Source of the DNA: Prosopocoilus inquinatus
Lineage: Eukaryota > Arthropoda > Insecta > Coleoptera > Lucanidae
Assembly (NCBI GenBank): GCA_036172665.1
Contig: CM069873.1
Location: 42,068,001-42,132,000 of the forward strand
Direction of reading: 5' to 3'
DNA: 64,000 nucleotides
Notes under the pieces: model-generated
Database searches by the model: none
What the model was told of the DNA's origin: nothing
Seen by the model: the letters and a program-made list of their open reading frames with translations, nothing else
Translations under genes and position numbers: made by a program
Shown: in pieces, positions 50,701 to 63,002 of the stretch
Layout of the letters: each line of letters opens with the position of its first letter
How positions within the stretch are numbered: position 1 is the first letter of the stretch

Positions 50701-53700
50701 ATAGATGAGTAAGGATCGATTAGATACATCACAGGAACAACGCTAATACGTCTTGTTTCATTTAAAACTATTTCCAGCTTCAGCTGCGTCCGAGAACTTC
50801 GTATCTCACATCAAAGTTACTGGAGTCCATCGAAACGCCAAATAACATGATAGATGAGTAAGGATCGATTAGATACATCACAGGAACAACGCTAATGCGT
50901 GTTGTTTCGTTTAAAACTATTTCTAGCTTCAGCTGCGTCCGAGAACTTCGTATCTCACATCAAAGTTACTGGAGTCCATCGAAACGCCAAATAACATGAT
51001 AGATGAGTAAGGATCGATTAGATACATCACAGGAACAACGCTAATACGTGTTGTTTCGTTCAAAACTATTTCCAGCTTCTGCTGCGTCCGAGAACTTTGT
51101 ATCTCACATCAGAGTTACTGGAGTCCATTCAAACGTCAGATAACATGATAGATGAGTAGGGATCGATTAGATACATCACAGGAACAACGCTAATGCGTGT
51201 TGTTTCGTTTAAAACTATTTCTAGCTTCAGCTGCGCCCGAGAACTTCTTATCTCACATCAAAGTTACTGGAGTCCATCGAAACGCCAAATAACATGATAG
51301 ATGAGTTAGGATCGATTAGATACATCACAGGAACAACGCTAATGCGTGTTGTTTCGTTTAAAACTATTTCCAGCTTCTGCTGCGTCCGAAAATTTCGTAT
51401 CTCACATCAGAGTTACTGGAGTCCATCGAAACGTCAAATAACATAGTAGCTAAGTAAGGATCGATTAGATACATCACAGGAACAACGCTAATACGTGTTG
51501 CTTCGTTTAAAACTATTTCCAGCTCCTGCTGCGCCCAAAAACTTCGTATCTTACATCAGAGTTACTAGAGTCCATCGAAACGTCAAATAACATGATAGAT
51601 AAATAAGGATCGATTAGATACATCACAGGAACAACGCTAATACGTGTTGTTTCGTTTAAAACTATTTCCAGCTCATGCTGCGTCCATAAACTTCGAATCT
51701 CACATCAGAGTTACTAGAGTCCATCGAAACGTCAAATAACATGACAGATAAATAGGGATCGATTAGATACATCACAGGAACAACGCTAATGCGTGTTGTT
51801 TCGTTTAAAACTATCTCCAGCTTCTGCTGCGTCCGAAAACTTTGTATCTCGCATCAGAGTTACTGGAGTCCATCCAAACGTCAAATAACATGATAGATAA
51901 GTAAGGATCGATTAGATACATCACAGGAACAACGCTAATGCGTGTTGTTTCATTTAAAACTATTTCCAGCTTCTGCTGCGTCCGAAAATTTCGTATCTCA
52001 CATCAGAGTTACTGGAGTCCATCGAAACGTCAAATAACATAGTAGATAAGTAAGGATCGATTAGATACATCACAGGAACAACGCTAATACGTGTTGTTTC
52101 GTTTAAAACTATTTCCAGCTCCTGCTGCGTTCAAAAACTTCGTATCTCACATCAGAGTTACTAGAGTTCATCGAAACCTCAAATAACATGATAGATGAGT
52201 AAGGATCGATTAGATACATCACAGGAAGAACACTAATGCGTGTTGTTTCATTTAAAACTATTTCCAGCTTCTGCTGCGTCCGAAAATTTCGTATCTCACA
52301 TCAGAGTTACTGGAGTCCATCGAAACGTCAAATAACATAGTAGATAAGTAAGGATCGATTAGATACATTACAGGAACAACGCTAATACGTGTTGTTTCAT
52401 TTAAAACTATTTCCAGGTTCAGCTGCGTCCGAGAACTTCGTATCTCACATCAAAGTTACTGGAGTCCATCGAAACGCCAAATAACATGATAGATGAGTAA
52501 GGATCGATTAGATACATCACGGGAACAACGCTAATGCGTGTTGTTTCGTTTAAAACTATTTCCAGCTTCTGCTGCGTCCGAAAATTTCGTATCTCACACC
52601 AGAGTTACTGGAGTCCATCGAAACGTCAAATAACATAGTAGATAAGTAAGGATAGATTAGATACATCACAGGAACAACGCTAATACGTGTTGCTTCGTTT
52701 AAAACTATTTCCAGCTCCTGCTGCGCCCAAAAACTTCGTATCTTACATCAGAGTTACTAGAGTCCATCGAAACGTCAAATAACATGATAGATAAATAAGG
52801 ATCGATTAGATACATCACAGGAACAACGCTAATACGTGTTGTTTCGTTTAAAACTATCTCCAGCTCATGCTGCGTCCAAAAACTTCGTATCTCACATCAG
52901 AGTTACTAGAGTCCATAGAAACGTCAAATAACATGACAGATAAATAGGGATCGATTAGATACATCACAGGAACAACGCTAACGCGTGTTGTTTCGTTTAA
53001 AACTATCTCCAGCTTCTGCTGCGTCCGAAAACTTTGTATCTCGCATCAGAGTTACTGGAGTCCATCCAAACGTCAAATGACATGATAGATAAGTAAGGAT
53101 CGATCAGATACGTCACAGGAACAACGCTAACACGAGTTGTTTCGTTCAAAACTATCTCCAGCTTCTGCTGCGTCCGAAAACTTTGTATCTCCCATCAGAG
53201 TTACTGGAGTCCATCCAAACGTCAAATAACATGATAGATAAGTAAGGATCGATTAGATACATCACAGGAACAACGCTAATACGTGTTGTTTCGTTTAAAA
53301 CTATTTCCAGCTCCTGCTGCGTTCAAAAACTTCGTATCTCACATCAGAGTTACTAGAGTCCATCGAAACGTCAAATAACATGATAGATGAGTAAGGATCG
53401 ATTAGATACATCACAGGAACAACGCTAATGCGTGTTGTTTCATTTAAAACTATTTCCAGCTTCTGCTGCGTCCGAAAATTTCGTATCTCACATCAGAGTT
53501 ACTGGAGTCCATCCAAACGTCAAATAACATAATAGATAAGTAAGGATCGATTAGATACAGCACAGGAACAACGCTAATGCGTGTTGTTTCGTTTAAAACT
53601 ATTTCCGGCTTCAGCTGCGTCCGAGAACATCGTATCTCACATCAAAGTTACTGGAGTCCATCGAAACGCCAAATAACATGATAGATGAGTAAGGATCGAT

Positions 53701-53767
53701 TAGATACATCACAGGAACAACGCTAATACGTGTTGTTTCGTTCAAAACTATTTCCAGCTTCTGCTGC

Positions 53768-54810
53768 GTCCCAGAACTTTGTATCTCATATCAGAGTTAC
53801 TGGAGTGCATCCAAACGTCAAATAACATGATAGATAAATAGGGATCGATTAGATACATCGCAGGAACAACGCTAATGCGTGTTGTTTCGTTCAAAACTAT
53901 TTCCAGCTACTGCTGCGTCCGAAAATTTCGTATCTCACATCAGATTTACTGGAGTCCATCGAAACGTCAAATAACATGATAGATGAGTAAGGATCGTTTA
54001 GATACATCACAGGAACAACGCTGATACGTGTTGTTTCGTTCAAAACTATTTCCAGCTTCTGCTGCGTCCGAGAACTTTGTATCTCACATCAGAGTTACTG
54101 GAGTCAATCCAAACGTCAAATAACATGATAGATGAGTAAGGATCGATTAGATACATCACAGGAACAACGCTAATGCGTGTTGTTTTGTTTAAAACTATTT
54201 CTAGCTTCAGCTGCGTCCGAGAACTTCGTATCTCATATCAAAGTTACTGGAGTCCATCGAAACGCCAAATAACATGATAGATGAGGAAGGATCGATTAGA
54301 TACATCACAGGAACAACGCTAATGCGTGTTGTTTCGTTCAAAACTATTTCCAGCTTCTGCTGCGTCCGAAAATTTCGTATCTCACATCAGAGTTACTGGA
54401 GTCCATCGAAACGTCAAATAACATAGTAGATAAGTAAGGATAGATTAGATACATCACAGGAACAACGCTAATACGTGTTGTTTCGTTTAAAACTATTTCC
54501 AGCTTCTGCTGCGTCCGATAACGTCGTATCTCACATCAGAGTTACTGGAGTCCATCGAAACGTCAAATAACATGATAGATAAGTAAGGATCGATTAGATA
54601 CAGCACAGAAACAACGCTAATGCGTGTTGTTTCGTTTAAAACTATTTCTAGCTTCAGCTGCGTCCGAAAATTTCGTATCTCACATCAGAGTTACTGGAGT
54701 CCATCGAAACGCCAAATAACATAGTAGATAAGTAAGGATCGATTAGATACATCACAGGAACAACGCTAATACGTGTTGTTTCGTTCAAAACTATTTCCAG
54801 CTTCTGCTGC
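53768..54810. repeat. 7-monomer HOR unit 1
   Basis: 1,043 bp, ordered as GTCCCAG, CAGCTACTGC, CTGATACG-linked, GTTTTGTTT/CATATCAAAG, GAAAATTTCG/ATAGTAG, CCGATAACG and CAGCACAGAAAC/CTAGCTTCAGC monomers. This copy has AGATAAATAGGG and CATCGCAGG in its first monomer and GATGAGGAAGG at about 54,286, unlike later copies. Confidence 0.85.
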
Positions 54811-55257
54811 GTCCCAGAACTTTGTATCTCATATCAGAGTTACTGGAGTGCATCCAAACGTCAAATAACATGACAGATGAGTAAGGATCGATTAGATACA
54901 TCACAGGAACAACGCTAATACGTGTTGTTTCGTTCAAAACTATTTCCAGCTACTGCTGCGTCCGAAAATTTCGTATCTCACATCAGATTTACTGGAGTCC
55001 ATCGAAACGTCAAATAACATGATAGATGAGTAAGGATCGATTAGATACATCACAGGAACAACGCTGATACGTGTTGTTTCGTTCAAAACTATTTCCAGCT
55101 TCTGCTGCGTCCGAGAACTTTGTATCTCACATCAGAGTTACTGGAGTAAATCCAAACGTCAAATAACATGATAGATGAGTAAGGATCGATTAGATACATC
55201 ACAGGAACAACGCTAATACGTGTTGTTTCGTTCAAAACTATTTCCAGCTTCTGCTGC
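54811..55257. repeat. Partial HOR unit (3 monomers)
   Basis: Only the first three monomers of the 7-monomer unit (447 bp), then the unit starts again. CTGATAC lies at 55,064 and again at 55,511. Together with the next unit this gives a 10-monomer spacing (54,811 to 56,301). Confidence 0.83.
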
Positions 55258-56300
55258 GTCCCAGAACTTTGTATCTCATATCAGAGTTACTGGAGTGCAT
55301 CCAAACGTCAAATAACATGATAGATGAGTAAGGATCGATTAGATACATCACAGGAACAACGCTAATACGTGTTGTTTCGTTCAAAACTATTTCCAGCTAC
55401 TGCTGCGTCCGAAAATTTCGTATCTCACATCAGATTTACTGGAGTCCATCGAAACGTCAAATAACATGATAGATGAGTAAGGATCGATTAGATACATCAT
55501 AGGAACAACGCTGATACGTGTTGTTTCGTTCAAAACTATTTCCAGCTTCTGCTGCGTCCGAGAACTTTGTATCTCACATCAGAGTTACTAGAGTCAATCC
55601 AAACGTCAAATAACATGATAGATGAGTAAGGATCGATTAGATACATCACAGGAACAACGCTAATGCGTGTTGTTTTGTTTAAAACTATTTCTAGCTTCAG
55701 CTGCGTCCGAGAACTTCGTATCTCATATCAAAGTTACTGGAGTCCATCGAAACGCCAAATAACATGATAGATGAGTAAGGATCGATTAGATACATCACAG
55801 GAACAACGCTAATGCGTGTTGTTTCGTTCAAAACTATTTCCAGCTTCTGCTGCGTCCGAAAATTTCGTATCTCACATCAGAGTTACTGGAGTCCATCGAA
55901 ACGTCAAATAACATAGTAGATAAGTAAGGATAGATTAGATACATCACAGGAACAACGCTAATACGTGTTGTTTCGTTTAAAACTATTTCCAGCTTCTGCT
56001 GCGTCCGATAACGTCGTATCTCACATCAGAGTTACTGGAGTCCATCGAAACGTCAAATAACATGATAGATAAGTAAGGATCGATTAGATACAGCACAGAA
56101 ACAACGCTAATGCGTGTTGTTTCGTTTAAAACTATTTCTAGCTTCAGCTGCGTCCGAAAATTTCGTATCTCACATCAGAGTTACTGGAGTCCATCGAAAC
56201 GCCAAATAACATAGTAGATAAGTAAGGATCGATTAGATACATCACAGGAACAACGCTAATACGTGTTGTTTCGTTCAAAACTATTTCCAGCTTCTGCTGC
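55258..56300. repeat. 7-monomer HOR unit 2
   Basis: Complete unit, 1,043 bp. GCGTCCGATA at 56,001 is 1,490 bp after the copy at 54,511. Private changes include CATCATAGG near 55,500 and GAGTTACTAGAGTCAATCC near 55,590. Confidence 0.85.
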
Positions 56301-57343
56301 GTCCCAGAACTTTGTATCTCATATCAGAGTTACTGGAGTGCATCCAAACGTCAAATAACATGACAGATGAGTAAGGATCGATTAGATACATCACAGGAAC
56401 AACGCTAATACGTGTTGTTTCGTTCAAAACTATTTCCAGCTACTGCTGCGTCCGAAAATTTCGTATCTCACATCAGATTTACTGGAGTCCATCGAAACGT
56501 CAAATAACATGATAGATGAGTAAGGATCGATTAGATACATCACAGGAACAACGCTGATACGTGTTGTTTCGTTCAAAACTATTTCCAGCTTCTGCTGCGT
56601 CCGAGAACTTTGTATCTCACATCAGAGTTACTGGAGTCAATCCAAACGTCAAATAACATGATAGATGAGTAAGGATCGATTAGATACATCACAGGAACAA
56701 CGCTAATGCGTGTTGTTTTGTTTAAAACTATTTCTAGCTTCAGCTGCGTCCGAGAACTTCGTATCTCATATCAAAGTTACTGGAGTCCATCGAAACGCCA
56801 AATAACATGATAGATGAGTAAGGATCGATTAGATACATCACAGGAACAACGCTAATGCGTGTTGTTTCGTTCAAAACTATTTCCAGCTTCTGCTGCGTCC
56901 GAAAATTTCGTATCTCACATCAGAGTTACTGGAGTCCATCGAAACGTCAAATAACATAGTAGATAAGTAAGGATAGATTAGATACATCACAGGAACAACG
57001 CTAATACGTGTTGTTTCGTTTAAAACTATTTCCAGCTTCTGCTGCGTCCGATAACGTCGTATCTCACATCAGAGTTACTAGAGTCCATCGAAACTTCAAA
57101 TAACATCATAGATAAGTAAGGATCGATTAGATACAGCACAGAAACAACGCTAATGCGTGTTGTTTCGTTTAAAACTATTTCTAGCTTCAGCTGCGTCCGA
57201 AAATTTCGTATCTCACATCAGAGTTACTGGAGTCAATCGAAACGTCAAATAACATAGTAGATAAGTAAGGATCGATTAGATACATCACAGGAACAACGCT
57301 AATACGTGCTGTTTCGTTTAAAACTATTTCCAGCTTCTGCTGC
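56301..57343. repeat. 7-monomer HOR unit 3
   Basis: Complete unit. CTGATAC at 56,554 and GCGTCCGATA at 57,044 keep 1,043-bp spacing from unit 2. Its last monomer has GAGTCAATCGAAACG, also seen in the last unit at about 63,935. Confidence 0.85.
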
Positions 57344-58060
57344 GTCCGAGAACTTCGTATCTCACATCAGGGTTACTGGAGTCCATCCAAACGTCAAATA
57401 ACATGATAGATAAGTAAGGATCGATTAGATACAGCACAGGAACAACGCTAATGCGTGTTGTATCGTTTAAAACTATTTCCAGCTTCAGCTGCGTCCGAGA
57501 ACTTCGTATCTCACATCAAAGTTACTGGAGTCCATCGAAACGCCAAATAACATGATAGATGAGTAAGGATCGATTAGATACGTCACAGGAACAACGCTAA
57601 TGCGTGTTGTTTCGTTTAAAACTATTTCCAGCTTCTGCTGCGTCCGAAAATTTCGTATCACAGATCAGAGTTACTGGAGTCCATCGAAACGTCAAATAAC
57701 ATAGTAGATAAGTTAGGATAGATTAGATACATCACAGGAACAACGCTAATACGTGTTGTTTCGTTTAAAACTATTTCCAGCTTCTGCTGCGTCCGAAAGC
57801 GTCGTATCTCACATCAGAGTTACTGGAGTCCATCGAAACGTCAAATAACATGATAGATAAGTAAGGATCGATTAGATACATCACAGGAACAATGCTAATA
57901 CGTGTTGTTTCGTTCAAAACTATTTCCAGCTTCTGTTGCGTCCGAGAACTTTGTATCTCACATCAGAGTTACTAGAGTCCATCGAAACTTCAAATGACAT
58001 GATAGATAAATAAGGATCGATTAGATACAGCACAGGAACAACGCTAATACGTGTTGTTTC
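57316..58060. repeat. 5-monomer tandem duplication, copy A
   Basis: 745-bp block. GTGTTGTATCG at 57,461 recurs at 58,206. Order: GAGAACTTCG/CAGGGTT, GTATCG/TTCAGC, GAAAATTTCG/GGATAG, CGTCGTATC, CTAGAGTCC/AACTTC. Private changes: ATCACAGATC near 57,660 and CTTCTGTTGCG near 57,935. The GTATCG monomer occurs again at 60,438, offset 15 monomers minus 3 bp. Confidence 0.83.
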
Positions 58061-58790
58061 GTTTAAAACTATTTCCAGCTTCTGCTGCGTCCGAGAACTT
58101 CGTATCTCACATCAGGGTTACTGGAGTCCATCCAAACGTCAAATAACATGATAGATAAGTAAGGATCGATTAGATACAGCACAGGAACAACGCTAATGCG
58201 TGTTGTATCGTTTAAAACTATTTCCAGCTTCAGCTGCGTCCGAGAACTTCGTATCTCACATCAAAGTTACTGGAGTTCATCGAAACGCCAAATAACATGA
58301 TAGATGAGTAAGGATCGATTAGATACGTCACAGGAACAACGCTAATGCGTGTTGTTTCGTTTAAAACTATTTCCAGCTTCTGCTGCGTCCGAAAATTTCG
58401 TATCTCACATCAGAGTTACTGGAGTCCATCGAAACGTCAAATAACATAGTAGATAAGTAAGGATAGATTAGATACATCACAGGAACAACGCTAATACGTG
58501 TTGTTTCGTTTAAAACTATTTCCAGCTTCTGCTGCGTCCGAAAACGTCGTATCTCACATCAGAGTTACTGGAGTCCATCGAAACGTCAAATAACATGATA
58601 GATAAGTAAGGATGGATTAGATACATCACAGGAACAACGCTAATACGTGTTGTTTCGTTCAAAACTATTTCCAGCTTCTGCTGCGTCCGAGAACTTTGTA
58701 TCTCACATCAGAGTTACTAGAGTCCATCGAAACTTCAAATAACATAATAGATAAATAAGGATCGATTAGATACATCACAGGAAGAACGCT
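58061..58790. repeat. 5-monomer tandem duplication, copy B
   Basis: Follows copy A with the same monomer order. GGATGGATTAG near 58,612 and AATGGGTG near 58,793 are changes relative to copy A. AATGGGTG recurs at about 61,471. Confidence 0.83.
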
Positions 58791-61700
58791 AATGGGTGTT
58801 GTTTCATTTAAAACTATTTCCAGCTTCTGCTTCGTCCGAGAACTTCGTATCTCACATCAGGGTTACTGGAGTCCATCCAAACGTCAAATAACATGATAGA
58901 TAAGTAAGGATCGATTAGATACAGGCCAGGAACAACGCTAATGCGTGTTGTTTCGTTTAAAACTATTTCCAGCTCCTGCTGCGTCCGAGAACATCGTATC
59001 TCACATCAAAGTTACTGGAGTCCATCGAAACGCCAAATAACATGATAGATGAGTAAGGATCGATTAGATACATCACAGGAACAACGCTAATACGTGTTGT
59101 TTCGTTCAAAACTATTTCCAGCTTCTGCTGCGTCCCAGAACTTTGTATCTCATATCAGAGTTACTGGAGTGCATCCAAACAAATAACATGATAGATGAGT
59201 AAGGATCGATTAGATACATCACAGGAACAACGCTAATACGTGTTGTTTCGTTCAAAACTATTTCCAGCTACTGCTGCGTCTGAAAATTTCGTATCTCACA
59301 TCAAAGTTACTGGAGTCCATCGAAACGCCAAATAACATGATAGATGAGTAAGGATCGATTAGATACGTCACAGGAACAACGCTAATGCGTGTTGTTTTGT
59401 TTAAAACTATTTCCAGCTTCTGCTGCGTCCGAAAATTTCGTATCTCACATCAGAGTTACTGGAGTCCATCGAAACGTCAAATAACATAGTAGATAAGTAA
59501 GGATAGATTAGATACATTGCAGGAACAACGCTAATACGTGTTGTTTCGTTCAAAACTATTTCCAGCTTCTGCTGCGTCCCAGAACTTTGTATCTCATATC
59601 AGAGTTACTGGAGTCAATCCAAACCTCAAATAACATGATAGATGAGTAAGGATCGATCAGATACATCACAGGAACAACGCTAATGCGTGTTGTTTTGTTT
59701 AAAACCATTTCTAGCTTCAGCTGCGTCCGAGAACTTCGTATCTCACATCAAAGTTACTGGAGTCCATCGAAACGCCAAATAACATGATAGATGAGTAAGG
59801 ATAGATTAGATACATCACAGGAGCAACGCTAATGCGTGTTGTTTCGTTCAAAACTATTTCCAGCTTCTGCTGCGTCCGAAAATTTCGTATCTCACATCAG
59901 AGTTACTGGAGTCCATCGAAACGTCAAATAACATAGTAGATAAGTAAGGATAGATTAGATACATCACAGGAACAACGCTAATACGTGTTGTTTCGTTTAA
60001 AACTATTTCCAGCTTCTGCTGCGTCCGATAACGTCGTATCTCACATCAGAGTTACTGGAGTCCATCGAAACGTCAAATAACATGATAGATAAGTAAGGAT
60101 CGATTAGATACAGCACAGAAACAACGCTAATGCGTGTTGTTTCGTTTAAAACTATTTCTAGCTTCAGCTGCGACCGAAAATTTCGTATCTCACATCAGAG
60201 TTACTGGAGTCCATCGAAACGTCAAATAACATAGTAGATAAGTAAGGATCGATTAGATACATCGCAGGAACAACGCTAATACGTGTTGTTTCGTTTAAAA
60301 CTATTTCCAGCTTCTGCTGCGTCCGAGAACTTTGTATCTCACATCAGGGTTACTGGAGTCCATCCAAACGTCAAATAACATGATAGATAAGTAAGGATCG
60401 ATTAGATACAGCACAGGAACAACGCTAATGCGTGTTGTATCGTTTAAAACTATTTCCAGCTTCAGCTGCGTCCGAGAACTTCGTATCTCACATCAAAGTT
60501 ACTGGAGTCCATCGAAACGCCAAATAACATGATAGATGAGTAAGGATCGATTAGATACATCACAGGAACAACGCTAATACGTGTTGTTTCTTTCAAAACT
60601 ATTTCCAGTTTCTGCTGCGTCCGAGAACTTTGTATCTCACATCAGAGTTACTGGAGTGCATCCAAACGTCAAATAACATGATAGATAAGTAAGGATCTAT
60701 TAGCTACATCACAGGAACAACGCTAATACGTGTTGTTTCGTTCAAAACTATTTCCAGCTTCTGCTGCGTCCGAGAACTTTGTATCTCACATCAGAGTTAC
60801 TGGAGTGCATCCAAACGTCAAATAACATGATAGATGAGTAAGGATCGATTAGATACATCACAGGAACAACGCTAATGCGTGTTGTTTCATTTAAAACTAT
60901 TTCCAGCTTCTGCTGCGTCCGAGAATTTCGTATCTCACATCAGAGTTACTGGAGTCCATCGAAACGTCAAATAACATAGTAGATAAGTAAGGGTCGATTA
61001 GATACATCACAGGAACAACGCTAATACGTGTTGTTTCATTTAAAACTATTTCCAGGTTCAGCTGCGTCCGAGAACTTCGTATCTCACATCAAAGTTACTG
61101 GAGTCCATCGAAACGCCAAATAACATGATAGATGAGTAAGGATCGATTAGATACGTCACAGGAACAACGCTAATGCGTGTTGTTTCGTTTAAAACTATTT
61201 CCAGCTTCTGCTGCGTCCGAAAATTTCGTATCTCACATCAGAGTTACTGGAGTCCATCGAACCGTCAAATAACATGATAGATAAGTAAGGATCAATTAGA
61301 TACATCACAGGAACAACGCTAATACGTGTTGTTTCGTTCAAAACTATTTCCAGCTTCTGCTGCGTCCGAGAACTTTGTATCTCACATCAGAGTTACTAGA
61401 GTCCATCGAAACTTCAAATAGCATGATAGATAAATAAGGATCGATTAGATACATCACAGGAACAACGCTAATGGGTGTTGTTTCATTTAAAACTATTTCC
61501 AGCTTCTGCTGCGTCCGAGAACTTCGTATCTCACATCAGGGATACTGGAGTCCATCCAAACGTCAAATAACATAATAGATAAGTAAGGATCGATTAGATA
61601 CAGCACAGGAACAACGCTAATGCGTGTTGTTTCGTTTAAAACTATTTCCAGCTTCAGCTGCGTCCGAGAACATCGTATCTCACATCAAAGTTACTGGAGT

Positions 61701-61810
61701 CCATCGAAACGCCAAATAACATGATAGATGAGTAAGGATCGATTAGATACATCACAGGAACAACGCTAATACGTGTTGTTTCGTTCAAAACTATTTCCAG
61801 CTTCTGCTGC
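58791..61810. repeat. Mixed monomers between HOR runs
   Basis: About 20 monomers combining pieces of the 7-monomer unit (GTCCCAG at 59,132 and 59,576; CCGATAACG at 60,021) with pieces of the 5-monomer block (GTATCG at 60,438). It includes one CCAGGTTCAG monomer at 61,052, the type otherwise seen at 30.1, 39.0, 43.2 and 52.4 kb. No gene is present. Confidence 0.75.
59175..59186. other. 3-bp deletion within a monomer
   Basis: CATCCAAACAAATAAC lacks the GTC of CATCCAAACGTCAAATAAC. It explains the 3-bp shortfall in spacings that cross this point (57,044 to 60,021; 58,206 to 60,438). Confidence 0.88.
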
Positions 61811-63002
61811 GTCCCAGAACTTTGTATCTCATATCAGAGTTACTGGTGTGCATCCAAACGTCAAATAACATGATAGATGAGTAAGGATCGATTAGATACA
61901 TCACAGGAACAACGCTAATACGTGTTGTTTCGTTCAAAACTATTTCCAGCTACTGCTGCGTCCGAAAATTTCGTATCTCACATCAGATTTACTGGAGTCC
62001 ATCGAAACGTCAAATAACATGATAGATGAGTAAGGATCGATTAGATACATCACAGGAACAACGCTGATACGTGTTGTTTCGTTCAAAACTATTTCCAGCT
62101 TCTGCTGCGTCCGAGAACTTTGTATCTCACATCAGAGTTACTGGAGTCAATCCAAACGTCAAATAACATGATAGATGAGTAAGGATCGATTAGATACATC
62201 ACAGGAACAACGCTAATGCGTGTTGTTTTGTTTAAAACTATTTCTAGCTTCAGCTGCGTCCGAGAACTTCGTATCTCATATCAAAGTTACTGGAGTCCAT
62301 CGAAACGCCAAATAACATGATAGATGAGTAAGGATCGATTAGATACATCACAGGAACAACGCTAATGCGTGTTGTTTCGTTCAAAACTATTTCCAGCTTC
62401 TGCTGCGTCCGAAAATTTCGTATCTCACATCAGAGTTACTGGAGTCCATCGAAACGTCAAATAACATAGTAGATAAGTAAGGATAGATTAGATACATCAC
62501 AGGAACAACGCTAATACGTGTTGTTTCGTTTAAAACTATTTCCAGCTTCTGCTGCGTCCGATAACGTCGTATCTCACATCAGAGTTACTGGAGTCCATCG
62601 AAACGTCAAATAACATGATAGATAAGTAAGGATCGATTAGATACAGCACAGAAACAACGCTAATGCGTGTTGTTTCGTTTAAAACTATTTCTAGCTTCAG
62701 CTGCGTCCGAAAATTTCGTATCTCACATCAGAGTTACTGGAGTCAATCCAAACGTCAAATAACATGATAGATGAGTAAGGATCGATTAGATACATCACAG
62801 GAACAACGCTAATGCGTGTTGTTTTGTTTAAAACTATTTCTAGCTTCAGCTGCGTCCGAGAACTTCGTATCTCATATCAAAGTTACTGGAGTCCATCGAA
62901 ACGCCAAATAACATAGTAGATAAGTAAGGATCGATTAGATACATCACAGGAACAACGCTAATACGTGTTGTTTCGTTCAAAACTATTTCCAGCTTCTGCT
63001 GC
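61811..63002. repeat. HOR unit 4 with one inserted monomer length
   Basis: Eight monomers (1,192 bp). The seventh monomer starts as the CTAGCTTCAGC/GAAAATTTCG type but continues as the GAGTCAATCC type. The next starts as the GTTTTGTTT/CATATCAAAG type and ends with the CGCC-ATAGTAGATAAG tail of the seventh. One 149-bp length, running from mid-monomer to mid-monomer, has thus been inserted at about 62,740-62,890. Confidence 0.82.

Larger units (their letters stand above)
43870..52784. repeat. Super-unit copy 3 (about 60 monomers)
   Basis: Third copy, 13,096 bp after copy 2 at its left end and 13,394 bp after it at its right end. It carries all the ordered markers listed under copy 1 and the same arrangement as copy 2, plus two extra monomers. 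It lies within the second copy of the long duplication, so it was copied together with flanking sequence. Confidence 0.92.
42866..53505. repeat. Long duplication, second copy (10.6 kb)
   Basis: Copy of 29,770-40,110 with two additional monomers at 47,489-47,786. Differences I noted include GCGTGTGAAAA (46,480), CATCAAAGG (47,020), AACTTGATAG (50,697), GAGTTAGG (51,304), GGATGGATT (44,473), GATTATATAC (48,932) and AACGCGTG (52,980). It ends at about 53,505, where CCATCCAAACG and ATAATAGATAAG replace the CCATCGAAACG and ATAGTAG of the first copy. Confidence 0.92.

Noticed and set aside
29770..53505. Assembly artefact as the sole cause of the long duplicates
   Set aside because: Not excluded, but less likely. 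The copies carry distinct scattered substitutions and a two-monomer difference, which a false duplication of one sequence would not produce. Haplotype mixing remains possible and needs read evidence.
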